A stretch of DNA of 64,000 bases, taken from NCBI RefSeq assembly GCF_000768875.1, contig NZ_JRAO01000015.1:163828-227827 (forward strand), read 5' to 3'. Each line of letters begins with the position of its first letter. Within the stretch, counting starts at the first letter, position 1. Made by a program: the position numbers and the translations under genes. The notes beneath the pieces are model-generated. The model was given only the letters and a program-made list of their open reading frames with translations. It was not told the origin of the DNA and ran no database searches. This stretch comes from Porphyromonas sp. COT-239 OH1446 (GTDB lineage Bacteria > Bacteroidota > Bacteroidia > Bacteroidales > Porphyromonadaceae). Below are positions 1-9,650 of the stretch, one piece after another.

Positions 1-132
1 GATGATGCCTACACCCTCTACGATAGCTCTCTGCTTGTCTACTAGGACTTCCAGCACACGGCCAGTCTTGCCCTTATCCACCCCGCTGAGAACCATCACG
101 GTGTCGCCCTTCTTGATATGTAACTTACTCAT
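1..132 (-). CDS. rplX: 50S ribosomal protein L24 (partial, N-terminal part)
   Basis: The first 44 codons of L24 are visible; the rest lies beyond the left edge of the window. The start ATG is at 132-130, and the protein opens [20 protein letters not shown], followed by GKTGRV, which is the KOW motif typical of L24. L24 starts assembly of the 50S subunit by binding 23S rRNA. It follows rplN by 16 bases on the same strand, as expected for the spc segment of the ribosomal operon. Confidence 0.95.
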   Translation of the reverse strand, partial: MSKLHIKKGDTVMVLSGVDKGKTGRVLEVLVDKQRAIVEGVGII

Positions 133-148
133 TGCTGATTCGTTGATT

Positions 149-514
149 TTATAGCACTTCGGGCGCCAGTGAAACAATCTTCATATTGGTGGTACGAAGC
201 TCACGAGCTACAGGGCCGAAGATACGGCTACCACGCATATCGCCAGCTGCGTTGAGCAGTACGCAAGCATTGTCATCGAAGCGGATGTATGACCCATCAG
301 CACGACGAACTTCCTTCTTGGTACGAACGATGACAGCCTTAGAGACGATCCCCTTCTTGATGTCGCTAGAGGGGATGACGCTCTTCACTGACACGACGAT
401 AATATCACCGACAGAGGCGTAGCGACGGCGTGTACCGCCGAGTACACGGATGCAAAGGGCTTCCTTAGCTCCGCTATTGTCGGCTACTACGAGTCTTGAC
501 TCTTGTTGTATCAT
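149..514 (-). CDS. rplN: 50S ribosomal protein L14
   Basis: A 121-residue protein with the normal L14 length and sequence: [20 protein letters not shown] at the start, and the conserved GDIIVVSVK and FDDNACVLL segments. L14 binds 23S rRNA and contacts L19 at the subunit interface. It sits between rpsQ (3-base gap) and rplX in the usual spc order and is presumably translated from the long ribosomal transcript. Confidence 0.98.
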   Translation of the reverse strand: MIQQESRLVVADNSGAKEALCIRVLGGTRRRYASVGDIIVVSVKSVIPSSDIKKGIVSKAVIVRTKKEVRRADGSYIRFDDNACVLLNAAGDMRGSRIFGPVARELRTTNMKIVSLAPEVL

Positions 515-517
515 AAA

Positions 518-784
518 TTACTTGGCTCTTTCGATAATGTTTACTAATCTCCATCTCTTAGTACGGCTGAGAGGACGAGTCTCCATGATACGCACAGTAT
601 CACCGATGTTACAGTCGTTCTTCTCATCGTGAGCATGGTACTTCTTCGTCTTGTTTACGAACTTACCATAGATAGGGTGCTTCTCCTTCCACTTAACGGC
701 CACCGTAATGGTCTTATCCATCTTGTTGCTAGAAACAACACCGACGCGTTCTTTTCTTAATCTTCTCTGTTCCATGAGTTGCAC
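518..784 (-). CDS. rpsQ: 30S ribosomal protein S17
   Basis: An 88-residue OB-fold ribosomal protein with the S17 pattern [20 protein letters not shown] and, near the C-terminus, [21 protein letters not shown]17 is a primary binder of 16S rRNA in the 30S body. It is separated from rpmC by two bases and from rplN by three, which indicates one transcript and probable translational coupling. Confidence 0.98.
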   Translation of the reverse strand: MQLMEQRRLRKERVGVVSSNKMDKTITVAVKWKEKHPIYGKFVNKTKKYHAHDEKNDCNIGDTVRIMETRPLSRTKRWRLVNIIERAK

Positions 785-786
785 GC

Positions 787-984
787 TTAGTTATTGTTGA
801 GTTCGCGCTCGCGAAGAATAGTCTTGATCTGTGCGATACCACGGCGCAGCTGGCGGATCTCAGCAGGGTTATCTACTGGAGATACAGCGTGGTTGATGCA
901 CTTCTGATTGTAGGCAGCCTCTTGTGCTACCAGACGCTCCTGCAGCTCAGCAGTGGTCAGAGCCTTGATTTCAGCTAGTTTCAT
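787..984 (-). CDS. rpmC: 50S ribosomal protein L29
   Basis: A 65-residue two-helix protein opening [18 protein letters not shown], the standard L29 signature. L29 lies near the peptide exit tunnel beside L23 and helps form the docking site for trigger factor and SRP. It starts seven bases after rplP ends and is followed by rpsQ with almost no gap, in the canonical L16-L29-S17 order. Confidence 0.97.
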   Translation of the reverse strand: MKLAEIKALTTAELQERLVAQEAAYNQKCINHAVSPVDNPAEIRQLRRGIAQIKTILRERELNNN

Positions 985-991
985 TGCTTAA

Positions 992-1426
992 TTACAGGTT
1001 AGTGTTAGACATATCATAGTCTCGACGGATCACGAACTTAGTCGTTACAGGGAGCTTCTGAGCAGCCAGGCGAAGAGCCTCCTTAGCAACTTCGTAGGAT
1101 ACCCCCTCGATCTCGAAGAGCATACGCCCTGGAGTAACGTTGGCTACGAAGCCTTCGGGCGAACCCTTACCCTTACCCATTCGGACGTCAGCAGGCTTCT
1201 TCGTGATAGGCTTATCTGGGAAGATACGCACCCACACTTGACCCTGACGCTGCATATAACGAGTAACCGCAATACGAGCAGCCTCAATCTGACGGCCAGT
1301 GATCCAGCGAGTACCGAGAGACTTAATCCCGAAAGAACCGAAGGCCAGCTGATTACCACGCTGAGCATTGCCCTTGGCACGGCCCTTCTGGACTCTTCTA
1401 AACTTTGTTTTCTTTGGTTGTAACAT
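992..1426 (-). CDS. rplP: 50S ribosomal protein L16
   Basis: A 144-residue protein opening [20 protein letters not shown], with the L16 core [20 protein letters not shown] and [21 protein letters not shown]16 lies near the A-site tRNA elbow in the 50S subunit. Length and both signatures are normal. It follows rpsC by 22 bases. Confidence 0.98.
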   Translation of the reverse strand: MLQPKKTKFRRVQKGRAKGNAQRGNQLAFGSFGIKSLGTRWITGRQIEAARIAVTRYMQRQGQVWVRIFPDKPITKKPADVRMGKGKGSPEGFVANVTPGRMLFEIEGVSYEVAKEALRLAAQKLPVTTKFVIRRDYDMSNTNL

Positions 1427-1448
1427 TTCTTTTCTCTTAGCTTAAATG

Positions 1449-2186
1449 TTAGCGATTACCTCTTCTTCTACCTCCACGACCATCGCGACGGCGATCATCA
1501 CGGCGTCCTGCCCCACCTTGCGCAGCCTTAGGTGCAGTGAATGAAGGAGCAAGGTCACGCTTCTCGTAAACCTCACCCTTGCAGATCCACACCTTAACAC
1601 CAAGAATACCCACCTTGGTAAGAGCTTCCGCACGAGCATAATCAATATCTGCACGCAGTGTGTGCAGCGGAGTACGACCCTCCTTATACATTTCGGAGCG
1701 AGCGATTTCAGCTCCATTGAGACGGCCAGAGATCTGGACCTTAATACCTTCGGCTCCAGAGCGCATAGCAGAGGCAATAGCCATCTTTACGGCACGGCGA
1801 TAGGCCACCTTGCCCTCGAGCTGACGAGCGATGTTGTCTGCTACGATAGCAGCATCGATCTCAGGCTTGCGCACTTCGAAGATGTTGATCTGAACGTCCT
1901 TGTTCGTGATCTTCTTGAGCTCTTCTTTCAGGGTGTCTACATCTTGACCACCCTTACCAATCACGAGCCCTGGGCGGGCTGTGCAGATCGTAATAGTAAC
2001 GAGCTTGAGTGCACGTTCGATAACGATGCGAGATACACTAGCCTTGGCCAGACGAACATTCAGATAGCGGCGCAGGCGATAGTCCTCCAGGAGCTTATCC
2101 CCATAGTTGTTGCCACCATACCAGTTGGAGTCCCATCCACGGATGTATCCCAAACGATTTGCTATTGGATTAATCTTTTGTCCCAT
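1449..2186 (-). CDS. rpsC: 30S ribosomal protein S3
   Basis: A 245-residue S3 opening [20 protein letters not shown]. It has a KH domain containing [14 protein letters not shown] (roughly residues 75-90) and the S3 C-terminal domain. S3 lines the mRNA entry channel. The last 20 residues form an Arg/Gly/Asp-rich tail ([18 protein letters not shown]) beyond the folded domain, presumably disordered and RNA-binding. The overlapping minus-strand reading frame at 1442-1777 is a shadow. Confidence 0.98.
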   Translation of the reverse strand: MGQKINPIANRLGYIRGWDSNWYGGNNYGDKLLEDYRLRRYLNVRLAKASVSRIVIERALKLVTITICTARPGLVIGKGGQDVDTLKEELKKITNKDVQINIFEVRKPEIDAAIVADNIARQLEGKVAYRRAVKMAIASAMRSGAEGIKVQISGRLNGAEIARSEMYKEGRTPLHTLRADIDYARAEALTKVGILGVKVWICKGEVYEKRDLAPSFTAPKAAQGGAGRRDDRRRDGRGGRRRGNR

Positions 2187-2194
2187 CTGATCAA

Positions 2195-2590
2195 TTAATT
2201 GTTTAGTGTATCAACGAAGATCGTTACGTGGTTAGAACGCTTGCGAATTCTATATCCACGCCCCTGGGGAGCTGGGCGCATACGCTTGAGCGTAGCAGCC
2301 CCATCCACGAAGATACGTGTGATGAAGAGCTCACCATCCTCTGCCTTACGTTCGTTTTTCTGTTCCCAGTTTGCGATAGCCGAGCGGAGCAGCTTCTCTA
2401 CGCGTGCAGAAGCCTCTTTGTTGGAGAACTTCAGTACGCCAAGAGCACGATTTACCTCCATCCCACGCACCATATCTGCCACCAGGCGCATCTTACGAGG
2501 CGAGGTGGGCACATTGCGCAGAGAGGCAAAGTAAGTAGTCTTGAGAGCTTCCTTGCGTGCTTCGGCTGACAGTTTCTTTCTTGTACCCAT
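2195..2590 (-). CDS. rplV: 50S ribosomal protein L22
   Basis: A 131-residue L22 with the family pattern [20 protein letters not shown] and the C-terminal loop motif [20 protein letters not shown], the beta-hairpin that reaches into the exit tunnel. Length is normal apart from a short N-terminal extension ([20 protein letters not shown]). It lies between rpsS and rpsC, its usual place. Confidence 0.98.
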   Translation of the reverse strand: MGTRKKLSAEARKEALKTTYFASLRNVPTSPRKMRLVADMVRGMEVNRALGVLKFSNKEASARVEKLLRSAIANWEQKNERKAEDGELFITRIFVDGAATLKRMRPAPQGRGYRIRKRSNHVTIFVDTLNN

Positions 2591-2644
2591 TTTTCTTAAA
2601 TACTCTTTTTATTTGAGATGTCTGAAGGTATAACTTCAGCCGAA

Positions 2645-2914
2645 TTACTTCTTCTTGTTACCGCCGTGGCCACGGAAGGTACGAGTAGGAGAGAACTCTC
2701 CAAGCTTGTGCCCTACCATGTTCTCCGTTACGAAAACGGGGATGAACTTATTGCCATTGTGCACAGCAATCGTATGCCCTACGAAGTCAGGGCTAATCAT
2801 TGAAGCTCGTGCCCAAGTTTTGACAACGGCCTTCTTACCGCTCTCATTCATCGCCAAGACCTTCTTCTCAAGCTTGAGATTAATATATGGACCTTTCTTA
2901 AGTGAACGACTCAT
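2645..2914 (-). CDS. rpsS: 30S ribosomal protein S19
   Basis: An 89-residue S19 opening [19 protein letters not shown], with the conserved ending [21 protein letters not shown]19 sits in the 30S head with S13. The 54-base gap to rplV is the largest inside the S10 segment apart from the rpsL-rpsG gap; I see no strong structure in it. Confidence 0.98.
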   Translation of the reverse strand: MSRSLKKGPYINLKLEKKVLAMNESGKKAVVKTWARASMISPDFVGHTIAVHNGNKFIPVFVTENMVGHKLGEFSPTRTFRGHGGNKKK

Positions 2915-2934
2915 AATGTTCTACGATTAATCAA

Positions 2935-3759
2935 TTACTTTTTACGTCTTTCGATGATGTACTTAGAGGAGTGCTTCTTAGGAGCACGAGTCTTCAGACC
3001 CTTCGTGTAGAGGCCCTTACGTGAACGTGGGTGTCCTCCGCTAGCGCGTCCTTCACCACCACCCATTGGGTGATCAACAGGGTTCATCACGACACCACGG
3101 TTGCGAGGACGACGACCCAACCAGCGAGAACGTCCAGCCTTACCGCTGCGCTCAAGAGCGTGGTCACTATTGCCTACGCTACCAATGGTAGCCTTACAAG
3201 CAGAGAGGATACGACGAGTTTCTCCGCTAGGCATCTTGATCACCACATAGGTCCCCTCACGAGAGGTCAGCTGAGCAAATACCCCAGCAGAGCGAACCAT
3301 TTTAGCACCCTGACCTGGACGCAGCTCGATGTTGTGGATGATCGAACCCACGGGGATATTGGCAAGTGGCAGGCAGTTACCCACCTCTGGAGCAGCCTCT
3401 GCACCAGACATCACTGTCTGACCTACCTCCAGCCCATCAGGGGCTAGGATGTAAGCCTTGGCTCCGTCCACATAGTACAGCAGAGCGATACGAGCCGTAC
3501 GATTAGGGTCGTACTCAATGCTCTTGACTGTTGCAGGGATACCATCCTTGTTTCTCTTGAAGTCGATCAGACGAAGCTTCTGCTTGTGGCCACCACCGAT
3601 GTAACGCATGGTCATCTTACCGGTGTTGTTACGACCTCCAGACTTCTTCTTACCTACTACGAGAGACTTCTCTGGTGTGCTTGCAGTGATGTTGTCAAAC
3701 GCACCAATAATCTTATGTCTCTGCCCCGGCGTTGTGGGCTTTAGTTTACGTATAGCCAT
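2935..3759 (-). CDS. rplB: 50S ribosomal protein L2
   Basis: A 274-residue L2 with an RNA-binding OB domain, an SH3-like domain and the signature [19 protein letters not shown] near the C-terminus. That segment holds the conserved histidine near the peptidyl transferase centre. Length is normal. It follows rplW by nine bases. Confidence 0.99.
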   Translation of the reverse strand: MAIRKLKPTTPGQRHKIIGAFDNITASTPEKSLVVGKKKSGGRNNTGKMTMRYIGGGHKQKLRLIDFKRNKDGIPATVKSIEYDPNRTARIALLYYVDGAKAYILAPDGLEVGQTVMSGAEAAPEVGNCLPLANIPVGSIIHNIELRPGQGAKMVRSAGVFAQLTSREGTYVVIKMPSGETRRILSACKATIGSVGNSDHALERSGKAGRSRWLGRRPRNRGVVMNPVDHPMGGGEGRASGGHPRSRKGLYTKGLKTRAPKKHSSKYIIERRKK

Positions 3760-3768
3760 TGTTCTGTC

Positions 3769-4062
3769 TTAGATATTTGCGTAAAAGTCGATGGTCTGAC
3801 CTTCCTTGAGTGTAACCACAGCCTTCTTGAACGCAGCAACCTTGCCACGAATCAAACCACTCTTCGTATAGCGAGCCTTACGCTTACCGCTATAATTCAT
3901 TGTGTTTACGCTCTCAACCTTTACATTGTACATTGCCTCGATGGCATTCTTGATCTCGATCTTGTTGGCCGAAGGAACCACCTTGAACGCATAACGCTCG
4001 GGTGTCTTCTCTGTCATAGCGGCTGACTTCTCCGAGATGATCGGCTTGATGATAATTCTCAT
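3769..4062 (-). CDS. rplW: 50S ribosomal protein L23
   Basis: A 97-residue L23 opening MRIIIKPIISEKSAAMTEK, with the family pattern IEIKNAIEAMYNVKVESVNT. L23 forms the main docking point for trigger factor and SRP at the tunnel exit. The order rplD-rplW-rplB is canonical. Confidence 0.98.
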   Translation of the reverse strand: MRIIIKPIISEKSAAMTEKTPERYAFKVVPSANKIEIKNAIEAMYNVKVESVNTMNYSGKRKARYTKSGLIRGKVAAFKKAVVTLKEGQTIDFYANI

Positions 4063-4079
4063 TGATAGATACCTCCCGA

Positions 4080-4709
4080 TTATGCCTTAAATTGTTCGTT
4101 AATAACAGCCACTGCGCTCTCAGTCAGCACGAGCTGCTTGCAGTTAAGCACAGCATAGGTGTTGAGCTGGAAAGCATTTGAGAGACGGGCTGTCTGCACG
4201 TTGCGCGCAGAGAGGGCAACGTTGTCGCTGATCTTCTCGCTTACGAAAAGAGCCTTCTGATCGGCAACCTTGAGAGCCTGGGCTAGAGCCAGGAAGCTCT
4301 TGGTCTTGGGAGCCTCGAAGTCGAAGTTCTCCACCACGATGATCTCTCCGGCAGCAGCCTTGTGCGTCAGGGCAGAGCGACGAGCAAGCCCCTTAAGCTT
4401 CTTGTTGAGCTTGAAGCTATAGTCGCGTGGAGTAGGACCGAACACACGGCCACCACCTACGAGCACGGGCGAATTGATATCACCACGACGAGCACCGCCA
4501 CCGCCCTTCTGACGAATCAGCTTGCGTGTACTACCAGAGATTTCGCTACGCTCCTTAGACTTGTGCGTACCCTGACGCTGATTAGCCAAGTACTGCTTTA
4601 CGTCCAAGTAAATAGCGTGGTCATTGGGTTCGATACCGAATACGGCATCGTCGAGAACGATCTTACGACCAGTGTCTTCGCCCTTGATGTTGAATACGCT
4701 TAGTTCCAT
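4080..4709 (-). CDS. rplD: 50S ribosomal protein L4
   Basis: A 209-residue L4 with the long internal loop that reaches the exit tunnel ([36 protein letters not shown]). In gammaproteobacteria L4 autoregulates the S10 operon through a leader upstream of rpsJ. Here rpsJ follows fusA with only a 16-base gap, so that mechanism has no room. The start ATG abuts the rplC stop. Confidence 0.98.
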   Translation of the reverse strand: MELSVFNIKGEDTGRKIVLDDAVFGIEPNDHAIYLDVKQYLANQRQGTHKSKERSEISGSTRKLIRQKGGGGARRGDINSPVLVGGGRVFGPTPRDYSFKLNKKLKGLARRSALTHKAAAGEIIVVENFDFEAPKTKSFLALAQALKVADQKALFVSEKISDNVALSARNVQTARLSNAFQLNTYAVLNCKQLVLTESAVAVINEQFKA

Positions 4710-5330
4710 TTACTTTTCGATTACGACGATTGAACCTTTAGCCCCTGGCACACTTCCCTTGATCAAGAGAAGGTTGTGCTCTGGCATTACCTTAATCACT
4801 TCGAGATTCTGAACGGTTACACGCTCATTACCTGTCTGACCGGCCATACGAGTCCCCTTAAACACCTTAGCGGGGTACGAACATGCACCCACAGAACCAG
4901 GAGCTCTGAGACGGTTGTGCTGACCGTGGGTAGCCTGACCTACACCACCGAAACCATGACGCTTCACTACGCCCTGGAATCCCTTACCCTTAGAGGTACC
5001 CACTACATCAACGAATGTAGACCCCTCGAAGAAGGTTACGTCAATTACGTCACCAAGATTGTACTGGCTACAATCAAAACCCTTGAACTCGGCCAAGTGT
5101 CTCTTGGGGGCAACGCCTGCCTTGGCGAAGTGTCCCTGAAGCGGCTTGCTCGTATTCTTCTCCTTTGCATCAGAGAAACCGAGCTGAAGTGCTTCATAGC
5201 CATCCTTCTCCAAGGTCTTGATTTGCGTTACCACGCAAGGACCTACTTCAATAACAGTGCATGGAAGATTCTTTCCCTCGGCACTGAACACGGATGTCAT
5301 TCCGATTTTCTTTCCTAATAAACCTGGCAT
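4710..5330 (-). CDS. rplC: 50S ribosomal protein L3
   Basis: A 206-residue L3 opening [20 protein letters not shown], with the signature [20 protein letters not shown] and [20 protein letters not shown]. The loop approaches the peptidyl transferase centre. Length is normal and it sits directly downstream of rpsJ. Confidence 0.99.
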   Translation of the reverse strand: MPGLLGKKIGMTSVFSAEGKNLPCTVIEVGPCVVTQIKTLEKDGYEALQLGFSDAKEKNTSKPLQGHFAKAGVAPKRHLAEFKGFDCSQYNLGDVIDVTFFEGSTFVDVVGTSKGKGFQGVVKRHGFGGVGQATHGQHNRLRAPGSVGACSYPAKVFKGTRMAGQTGNERVTVQNLEVIKVMPEHNLLLIKGSVPGAKGSIVVIEK

Positions 5331-5351
5331 TTCAGTTTCTATTTAATAATC

Positions 5352-5657
5352 TCACACTTTGATTTCTACTTCTACTCCACTGGGAAGCTCGAGCTTCATG
5401 AGGGCATCCACAGTCGCAGCGGTAGAGTTGTGGATGTCGATAAGACGCTTGTGTGAGCAGAGCTCAAACTGCTCACGAGACTTCTTGTTCACGAAAGTCG
5501 AACGGTTCACCGTGAAGATGCGCTTGTGCGTGGGGAGCGGAATAGGTCCGCTCACCACTGCACCAGTAGTCTTCACAGTCTTAACGATCTTCTCGGCAGA
5601 CTTGTCTACCAGTGTGTGATCGTAAGACTTCAATTTGATTCTAATCTTTTGGTTCAT
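5352..5657 (-). CDS. rpsJ: 30S ribosomal protein S10
   Basis: A 101-residue S10 opening [20 protein letters not shown], with [20 protein letters not shown], the loop contacting 16S rRNA. It also acts with NusB in antitermination in other bacteria. It follows fusA after 16 bases, joining the str and S10 blocks. tuf, often found here in proteobacteria, is absent. Confidence 0.99.
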   Translation of the reverse strand: MNQKIRIKLKSYDHTLVDKSAEKIVKTVKTTGAVVSGPIPLPTHKRIFTVNRSTFVNKKSREQFELCSHKRLIDIHNSTAATVDALMKLELPSGVEVEIKV

Positions 5658-5673
5658 ATCTATAATTAGGTGT

Positions 5674-7797
5674 TTACTTGATCAAATCAACACGACCTCC
5701 TACTTCCTCAAGCACCTGGCGAGCGATACCGCTAGCCACCTCTGCATAGTGAGAGAAGGTCATAGAGTTCGTTGCACGGCCAGAAGTAATCGTACGAAGC
5801 TGGGTTACATAACCAAACATCTCAGACAGGGGCACCTTGGCCTTGACCAGAGTAGCTCCACCTGGGGTAGAGTCTTGCCCTTCGGGGAGACCACGACGCT
5901 TGTTCAAGTCGCCGATTACGGCACCGATATAGTCGTCTGGAGTCTCTACCTCGAGGTGCATGATAGGCTCGAGGAGAACTGGGCCAGCCTGAGCACAAGC
6001 ATTCTTGAATGCCTCACGAGCCACGATTTCGAACGACAGCTGGTCAGAGTCCACGGGGTGGAAGCTACCATCCAGCAGTGTTACCTTGAGCTTATCCATA
6101 GCGTAGCCAGCCAGCACACCATTCTTCATAGCATTTTGGAAGCCCTTCTGTACAGAGGGGATGAACTCCTTAGGCACATTACCACCCTTCACCTCGTCGA
6201 TGAACTGCAGATCGCCTTCGAAGCCCTCGTCAGCAGGCTCTACACGAACAATGATGTCGGCGAACTTACCACGACCACCAGTCTGCTTCTTGTATACCTC
6301 ACGCAGCTCGATAGGTCTTGTGATGGCCTCCTTGTAGGACACCTGGGGCTTACCCTGGTTGGCCTCTACCTTGAACTCGCGCTTGAGGCGGTCAATGATG
6401 ATCTCCAGGTGGAGCTCACCCATACCACTAATAACAGTCTGACCAGTCTCTTCGTTCGTTTGTACACGGAAGGTTGGGTCTTCCTCAGCCAGCTTAGCCA
6501 AGCCCACACCCAGCTTGTCCATATCCTTCTGCGTCTTAGGCTCGACAGCGATACCGATCACAGGATCGGGGAAAGACATAGACTCGAGCGTGATAGGATT
6601 GTTTTCGTCGCAGAGGGTATCCCCAGTGCGAATATCCTTGAAGCCTACACCAGCACCGATGTCTCCACAGCCGATCACCTCCACGGGGTTCTGCTTGTTG
6701 GAGTGCATCTGGAAGAGGCGAGAGATACGCTCCTTCTTGCCGCTGCGAGAGTTGAAGACATAAGAGCCTGCATGTAGCTGACCAGCGTACACACGGAAGA
6801 AGCACAGACGACCTACATAGGGGTCTGTAGCAATCTTGAACGCAAGAGCCGTCAGAGGAGAGTCGGGGCTTACCTCACGAGTCAGCTCTACGCTCTCGTC
6901 ATCGGGATCGGTACCCTTGACAATAGGGGTATCCATGGGGCTAGGCAGGTAAGAGCATACGGCATCGAGCAGGGGCTGCACACCTTTGTTTTTGAATGAA
7001 GATCCGCAAAGCACGGGGTTGATCTTCATATCGATAGTCCCCTTACGCAGAGCTACACGAATTTCGTCCTCAGTGATCGTAGATGGATCCTCGAAGAACT
7101 TCTCCATGAGCACGTCATCGCACTCGGCGAGGGCCTCGAGCATCTTCTCACGCCACTCCTCGGCCTCAGCCACGAGAGCAGCGGGAATCTCGACAACCTC
7201 ATAGTGCTGACCCTGCTCTTCACCTTCCCAAATGAGACCCTTCATCGTTACGAGGTCGATAACCCCCTTGAAAGTCTCCTCCTGGCCAATAGGCAGCTGA
7301 ATGGGTACTGGGTTTGCTCCAAGCACGACACGGATCTGACGCACAACCTCGAGGAAGTTAGCACCAGAGCGGTCCATCTTGTTTACGTAGCAGATACGGG
7401 GTACACCGTACTTAGTGGCCTGACGCCATACGGTCTCACTCTGGGGCTGCACACCACCTACAGAGCAGTAAGTAGCGATCACACCGTCGAGTACACGCAG
7501 CGAACGCTCCACCTCTACGGTGAAGTCCACGTGTCCTGGGGTGTCGATCAGATTGATCTTATACTTCGTATCGTTATAGTTCCAGAAAGTAGTCGTAGCA
7601 GCAGAAGTGATCGTGATGCCACGCTCCTGCTCCTGCTCCATCCAGTCCATGGTAGCACCACCATCGTGCACCTCTCCGATCTTGTGCGTCAGACCAGTGT
7701 AGAAGAGGATACGCTCAGATGTAGTTGTCTTACCTGCGTCGATGTGCGCAGAGATCCCGATATTACGGGTAAGCTCAAGATGTTTGTCGGTAGCCAT
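5674..7797 (-). CDS. fusA: Translation elongation factor G
   Basis: A 707-residue EF-G. The GTPase domain has the P-loop region [19 protein letters not shown] near residues 15-33, DTPGHVDFT (G3) and NKMDRSG (G4). Domains II-V follow with the usual C-terminal GEYVTQ-like segment ([19 protein letters not shown]). It catalyses GTP-driven translocation and, with RRF, ribosome recycling. Length and motifs match canonical EF-G rather than a fusidic-acid-resistant or EF-G2 variant. It lies 12 bases after rpsG in a str-type operon. Long plus-strand reading frames inside it are shadows. Confidence 0.99.
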   Translation of the reverse strand: MATDKHLELTRNIGISAHIDAGKTTTSERILFYTGLTHKIGEVHDGGATMDWMEQEQERGITITSAATTTFWNYNDTKYKINLIDTPGHVDFTVEVERSLRVLDGVIATYCSVGGVQPQSETVWRQATKYGVPRICYVNKMDRSGANFLEVVRQIRVVLGANPVPIQLPIGQEETFKGVIDLVTMKGLIWEGEEQGQHYEVVEIPAALVAEAEEWREKMLEALAECDDVLMEKFFEDPSTITEDEIRVALRKGTIDMKINPVLCGSSFKNKGVQPLLDAVCSYLPSPMDTPIVKGTDPDDESVELTREVSPDSPLTALAFKIATDPYVGRLCFFRVYAGQLHAGSYVFNSRSGKKERISRLFQMHSNKQNPVEVIGCGDIGAGVGFKDIRTGDTLCDENNPITLESMSFPDPVIGIAVEPKTQKDMDKLGVGLAKLAEEDPTFRVQTNEETGQTVISGMGELHLEIIIDRLKREFKVEANQGKPQVSYKEAITRPIELREVYKKQTGGRGKFADIIVRVEPADEGFEGDLQFIDEVKGGNVPKEFIPSVQKGFQNAMKNGVLAGYAMDKLKVTLLDGSFHPVDSDQLSFEIVAREAFKNACAQAGPVLLEPIMHLEVETPDDYIGAVIGDLNKRRGLPEGQDSTPGGATLVKAKVPLSEMFGYVTQLRTITSGRATNSMTFSHYAEVASGIARQVLEEVGGRVDLIK

Positions 7798-7809
7798 GTC
7801 CGTGCAGTA

Positions 7810-8286
7810 TTAGAATCTGAAGTGAGCGAATGCACGGTTTGCCTCGGCCATGCGGTGCATATCCTCCTTACGCTTGAAGGCTGCGCCCTGGCTGTTGTAA
7901 GCATCTGTGATCTCTGCTGCGAGCTTGTCGGCCATAGTCTTACCACCGCGCTTGCGAGCATAGAGAATAAGGTTTTTCATAGAGATAGACTCCTTGCGTT
8001 CGGGGCGGATCTCAGTAGGCACCTGGTAGGTTGCGCCACCGATACGACGGCTCTTCACCTCTACCTGAGGGGTGATATTGTCCAATGCAGCCTTCCAAAT
8101 GTCAAGCGCAGTCTTCTCTTCGTCTTGGATCTTCTTCTTAACGATCTCTAGGGCAGTATAGAAGATATCAAAAGCGATACTCTTCTTGCCGTCATACATC
8201 AGGTGATTAACAAACTTAGTCACCTTAACATCAGCAAATACGGGATCAGGCAGCACCTGACGCTTCTTTGGCTTTGCTTTTCTCAT
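7810..8286 (-). CDS. rpsG: 30S ribosomal protein S7
   Basis: A 158-residue S7 opening [20 protein letters not shown], with the conserved [20 protein letters not shown] and [21 protein letters not shown]7 nucleates the 30S head and binds the 3' major domain of 16S rRNA. In E. coli S7 also represses its own operon by binding the rpsL-rpsG intercistronic RNA. The corresponding gap here is 217 bases and structured (separate entry), which makes similar control plausible. Confidence 0.99.
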   Translation of the reverse strand: MRKAKPKKRQVLPDPVFADVKVTKFVNHLMYDGKKSIAFDIFYTALEIVKKKIQDEEKTALDIWKAALDNITPQVEVKSRRIGGATYQVPTEIRPERKESISMKNLILYARKRGGKTMADKLAAEITDAYNSQGAAFKRKEDMHRMAEANRAFAHFRF

Positions 8287-8503
8287 TGTTTCTAAAAAAT
8301 TTCGTTCCTTGTCGATGGTTGTCGTCTAAATTGTCTTCAACGCTCCCGCTGGAGCATTTACTCAACCCTGTTTTAGCCTATCCAACGAACTCAAAACCGG
8401 TTCTTGTACTTTGAATATCTTGCCACCCTAATATGTGGCTCGGGAGCAGGTCTCCCGCAGCGAGCCATCCCTACCCGGGAGACTCTAGGCAATGAGCAAG
8501 GGC
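8287..8503 (-). promoter_or_regulatory. Structured rpsL-rpsG intercistronic region with possible H-type pseudoknot
   Basis: This 217-base gap within an otherwise tightly packed operon holds two interleaved complementary pairs just after the rpsL stop. Reading the transcript (minus strand), GTCTCCCG (8483-8476) pairs with CGGGAGAC (8457-8450), and TGGCTCG (8467-8461) pairs with CGAGCCA (8442-8436). The order A-B-A'-B' is that of an H-type pseudoknot with 8-bp and 7-bp stems and loops of 8, 3 and 7 bases. Nearer rpsG there is a small hairpin (GCTCC/GGAGC, around 8341-8356). By analogy with the E. coli S7 target site I infer a ribosomal-protein-responsive element; the analogy is positional only. 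Confidence 0.5.
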
Positions 8504-8914
8504 TTACTTCTTCTTACCCTTAACTGGAGCAGCAGGCTGCCCGGGCTTAGGACGCTTAGCACCGTACTTAGAGCGACGCTGTGTACGACCATTCACACCA
8601 GCCGTATCCAGCGCACCACGAACGATGTGGTAGCGCACCCCTGGCAGGTCCTTCACACGACCACCACGCACCAGCACAATGCTGTGCTCCTGAAGGTTGT
8701 GCCCCTCACCTGGGATGTAAGCGTTCACCTCCTTAGAGTTTGTCAGACGCACACGAGCCACCTTACGCATAGCAGAGTTTGGCTTCTTAGGCGTAGTCGT
8801 GTACACACGCACACAAACACCACGGCGCTGAGGGCAAGAATCCAGTGCAGGGCTCTTTCCCTTCTCTACAAGAGTCTCACGGCCTTTTCTAACCAATTGT
8901 TGAATTGTAGGCAT
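8504..8914 (-). CDS. rpsL: 30S ribosomal protein S12
   Basis: A 136-residue S12 opening [20 protein letters not shown], with [20 protein letters not shown] and [20 protein letters not shown]. The lysines that give streptomycin resistance when mutated (in KKPNS and GRVKDLPG) are both wild type. S12 sits at the decoding centre. The C-terminal tail is rich in Pro and Lys. It is the first gene of the large ribosomal transcript, with a promoter upstream. Confidence 0.99.
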   Translation of the reverse strand: MPTIQQLVRKGRETLVEKGKSPALDSCPQRRGVCVRVYTTTPKKPNSAMRKVARVRLTNSKEVNAYIPGEGHNLQEHSIVLVRGGRVKDLPGVRYHIVRGALDTAGVNGRTQRRSKYGAKRPKPGQPAAPVKGKKK

Positions 8915-9000
8915 TTCTTCTTTTTAATCTGTTATATTACAATACTATATCTCGTTTCTTAGGCGTGCAATTTACAGTGCAGCACAATACACAATCGGGG

Positions 9001-9031
9001 CAAAGGTACACATAATTTCCGAACCCACAAA
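9001..9031 (-). promoter_or_regulatory. Bacteroidota-type promoter of the ribosomal operon
   Basis: On the minus strand TACCTTTG (9008-9001) matches the -7 consensus TAnnTTTG exactly, and TTTG (9031-9028) is a -33 element with a 19-base spacer. Transcription would begin near 8995, giving a leader of about 80 bases before rpsL. Confidence 0.7.
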
Positions 9032-9126
9032 ACCCTAACACAAAGAGAACCACAAACCTAGCCCGAGCCTCGAGGTGCAGAGCCCCCGAAGGGAGGAGAG
9101 GCAAGACTGATGCCCCCTTGTGCAGA

Positions 9127-9282
9127 CTAAATCAGCAACACGAGCATGAGGATGATGAGACCCACTACGGCGAAGACAACACAGCCGCAGCCCTTGCGAA
9201 TAGAGTCTCCGAAGCCCTCCCCTCCAGCAAAGAGAGCCCCAATCAAGGCCAATATCAGTATAACACCAATGATCGTAAGCAC
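9127..9282 (-). CDS. Small two-segment membrane protein, non-ATG start
   Basis: A 51-residue reading frame from GTG (9282-9280) to TAG (9129-9127). It encodes two hydrophobic segments, LTIIGVILILALIGALFA and CVVFAVVGLIILMLVLLI, joined by a short polar loop (GGEGFGDSIRKGCGC). The alternating transmembrane/loop/transmembrane design and the lack of internal stops support a real gene. There is no ATG in frame after the upstream stop: either GTG at 9282 or, less likely, ATT at 9300 is the start. No function is recognised. It lies downstream of the ribosomal operon promoter, facing the same way as rpsL. Confidence 0.6.
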   Translation of the reverse strand: MLTIIGVILILALIGALFAGGEGFGDSIRKGCGCVVFAVVGLIILMLVLLI

Positions 9283-9442
9283 ACCACCACTTATTTCAAT
9301 ATTTTAATACTTGAGCATTCCAAGCACTCTAGAGCCATCTCAAACTTAATAGGACATTCTTCAGTACGAAGATAAGGAAATTCGAGCAATTGCATCTGCC
9401 CCTCGCCAAAGATATCCCCGAAGGCTCGTCTGAGATCTCGGA

Positions 9443-9557
9443 AGGATCGCAAGTGAGGCTCAGATAGGAGTTCGATCGAGGTCTAAGTAGGATCGAGGGT
9501 GAGATCCTATCTAAGTCTCGACAAAGGCCTAGATAGGACTTCATCTGAGGCTCCCCC
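9443..9557. repeat. 23-bp degenerate tandem repeat array 1
   Basis: Five consecutive 23-base units. Unit starts include AGGATCGCAAGTGAGG, AGGAGTTCGATCGAGG, AGGATCGAGGGTGAGA and AGGACTTCATCTGAGG; one unit is more diverged. Unit tails are CTCAGAT or TCTAAGT. The rest of the 9283-9650 gap shows only GA/CT-rich decayed sequence of similar flavour and the likely promoter of the next gene. The same family recurs at five other gaps in this window. Confidence 0.8.
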
Positions 9558-9615
9558 GAGAGCGAAGACGGACTCTACTCGAGAGCTCTAGGGTTGCCCT
9601 CTGAGAGAAGTTTAC

Positions 9616-9623
9616 TAACTTCG
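9616..9623 (+). promoter_or_regulatory. Possible -7 element (TAACTTCG) for the GT2 gene
   Basis: TAACTTCG differs from TAnnTTTG at one position and lies 28 bases before the ATG at 9651. No clear -33 element was found. Confidence 0.35.
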
Positions 9624-9650
9624 CCCTAGCATTCTTGCACTTATCCGAAT

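Noticed and set aside
5352..5673. An L4-type leader upstream of rpsJ
   Set aside because: Only 16 bases separate fusA and rpsJ, so there is no room for a structured leader.
5635..8151. Long open frames on the plus strand opposite fusA and rpsG (for example 5635-6777 and 7204-8151)
   Set aside because: They lie wholly inside strongly conserved genes on the other strand and have no family features; such frames are common in GC-rich coding DNA.
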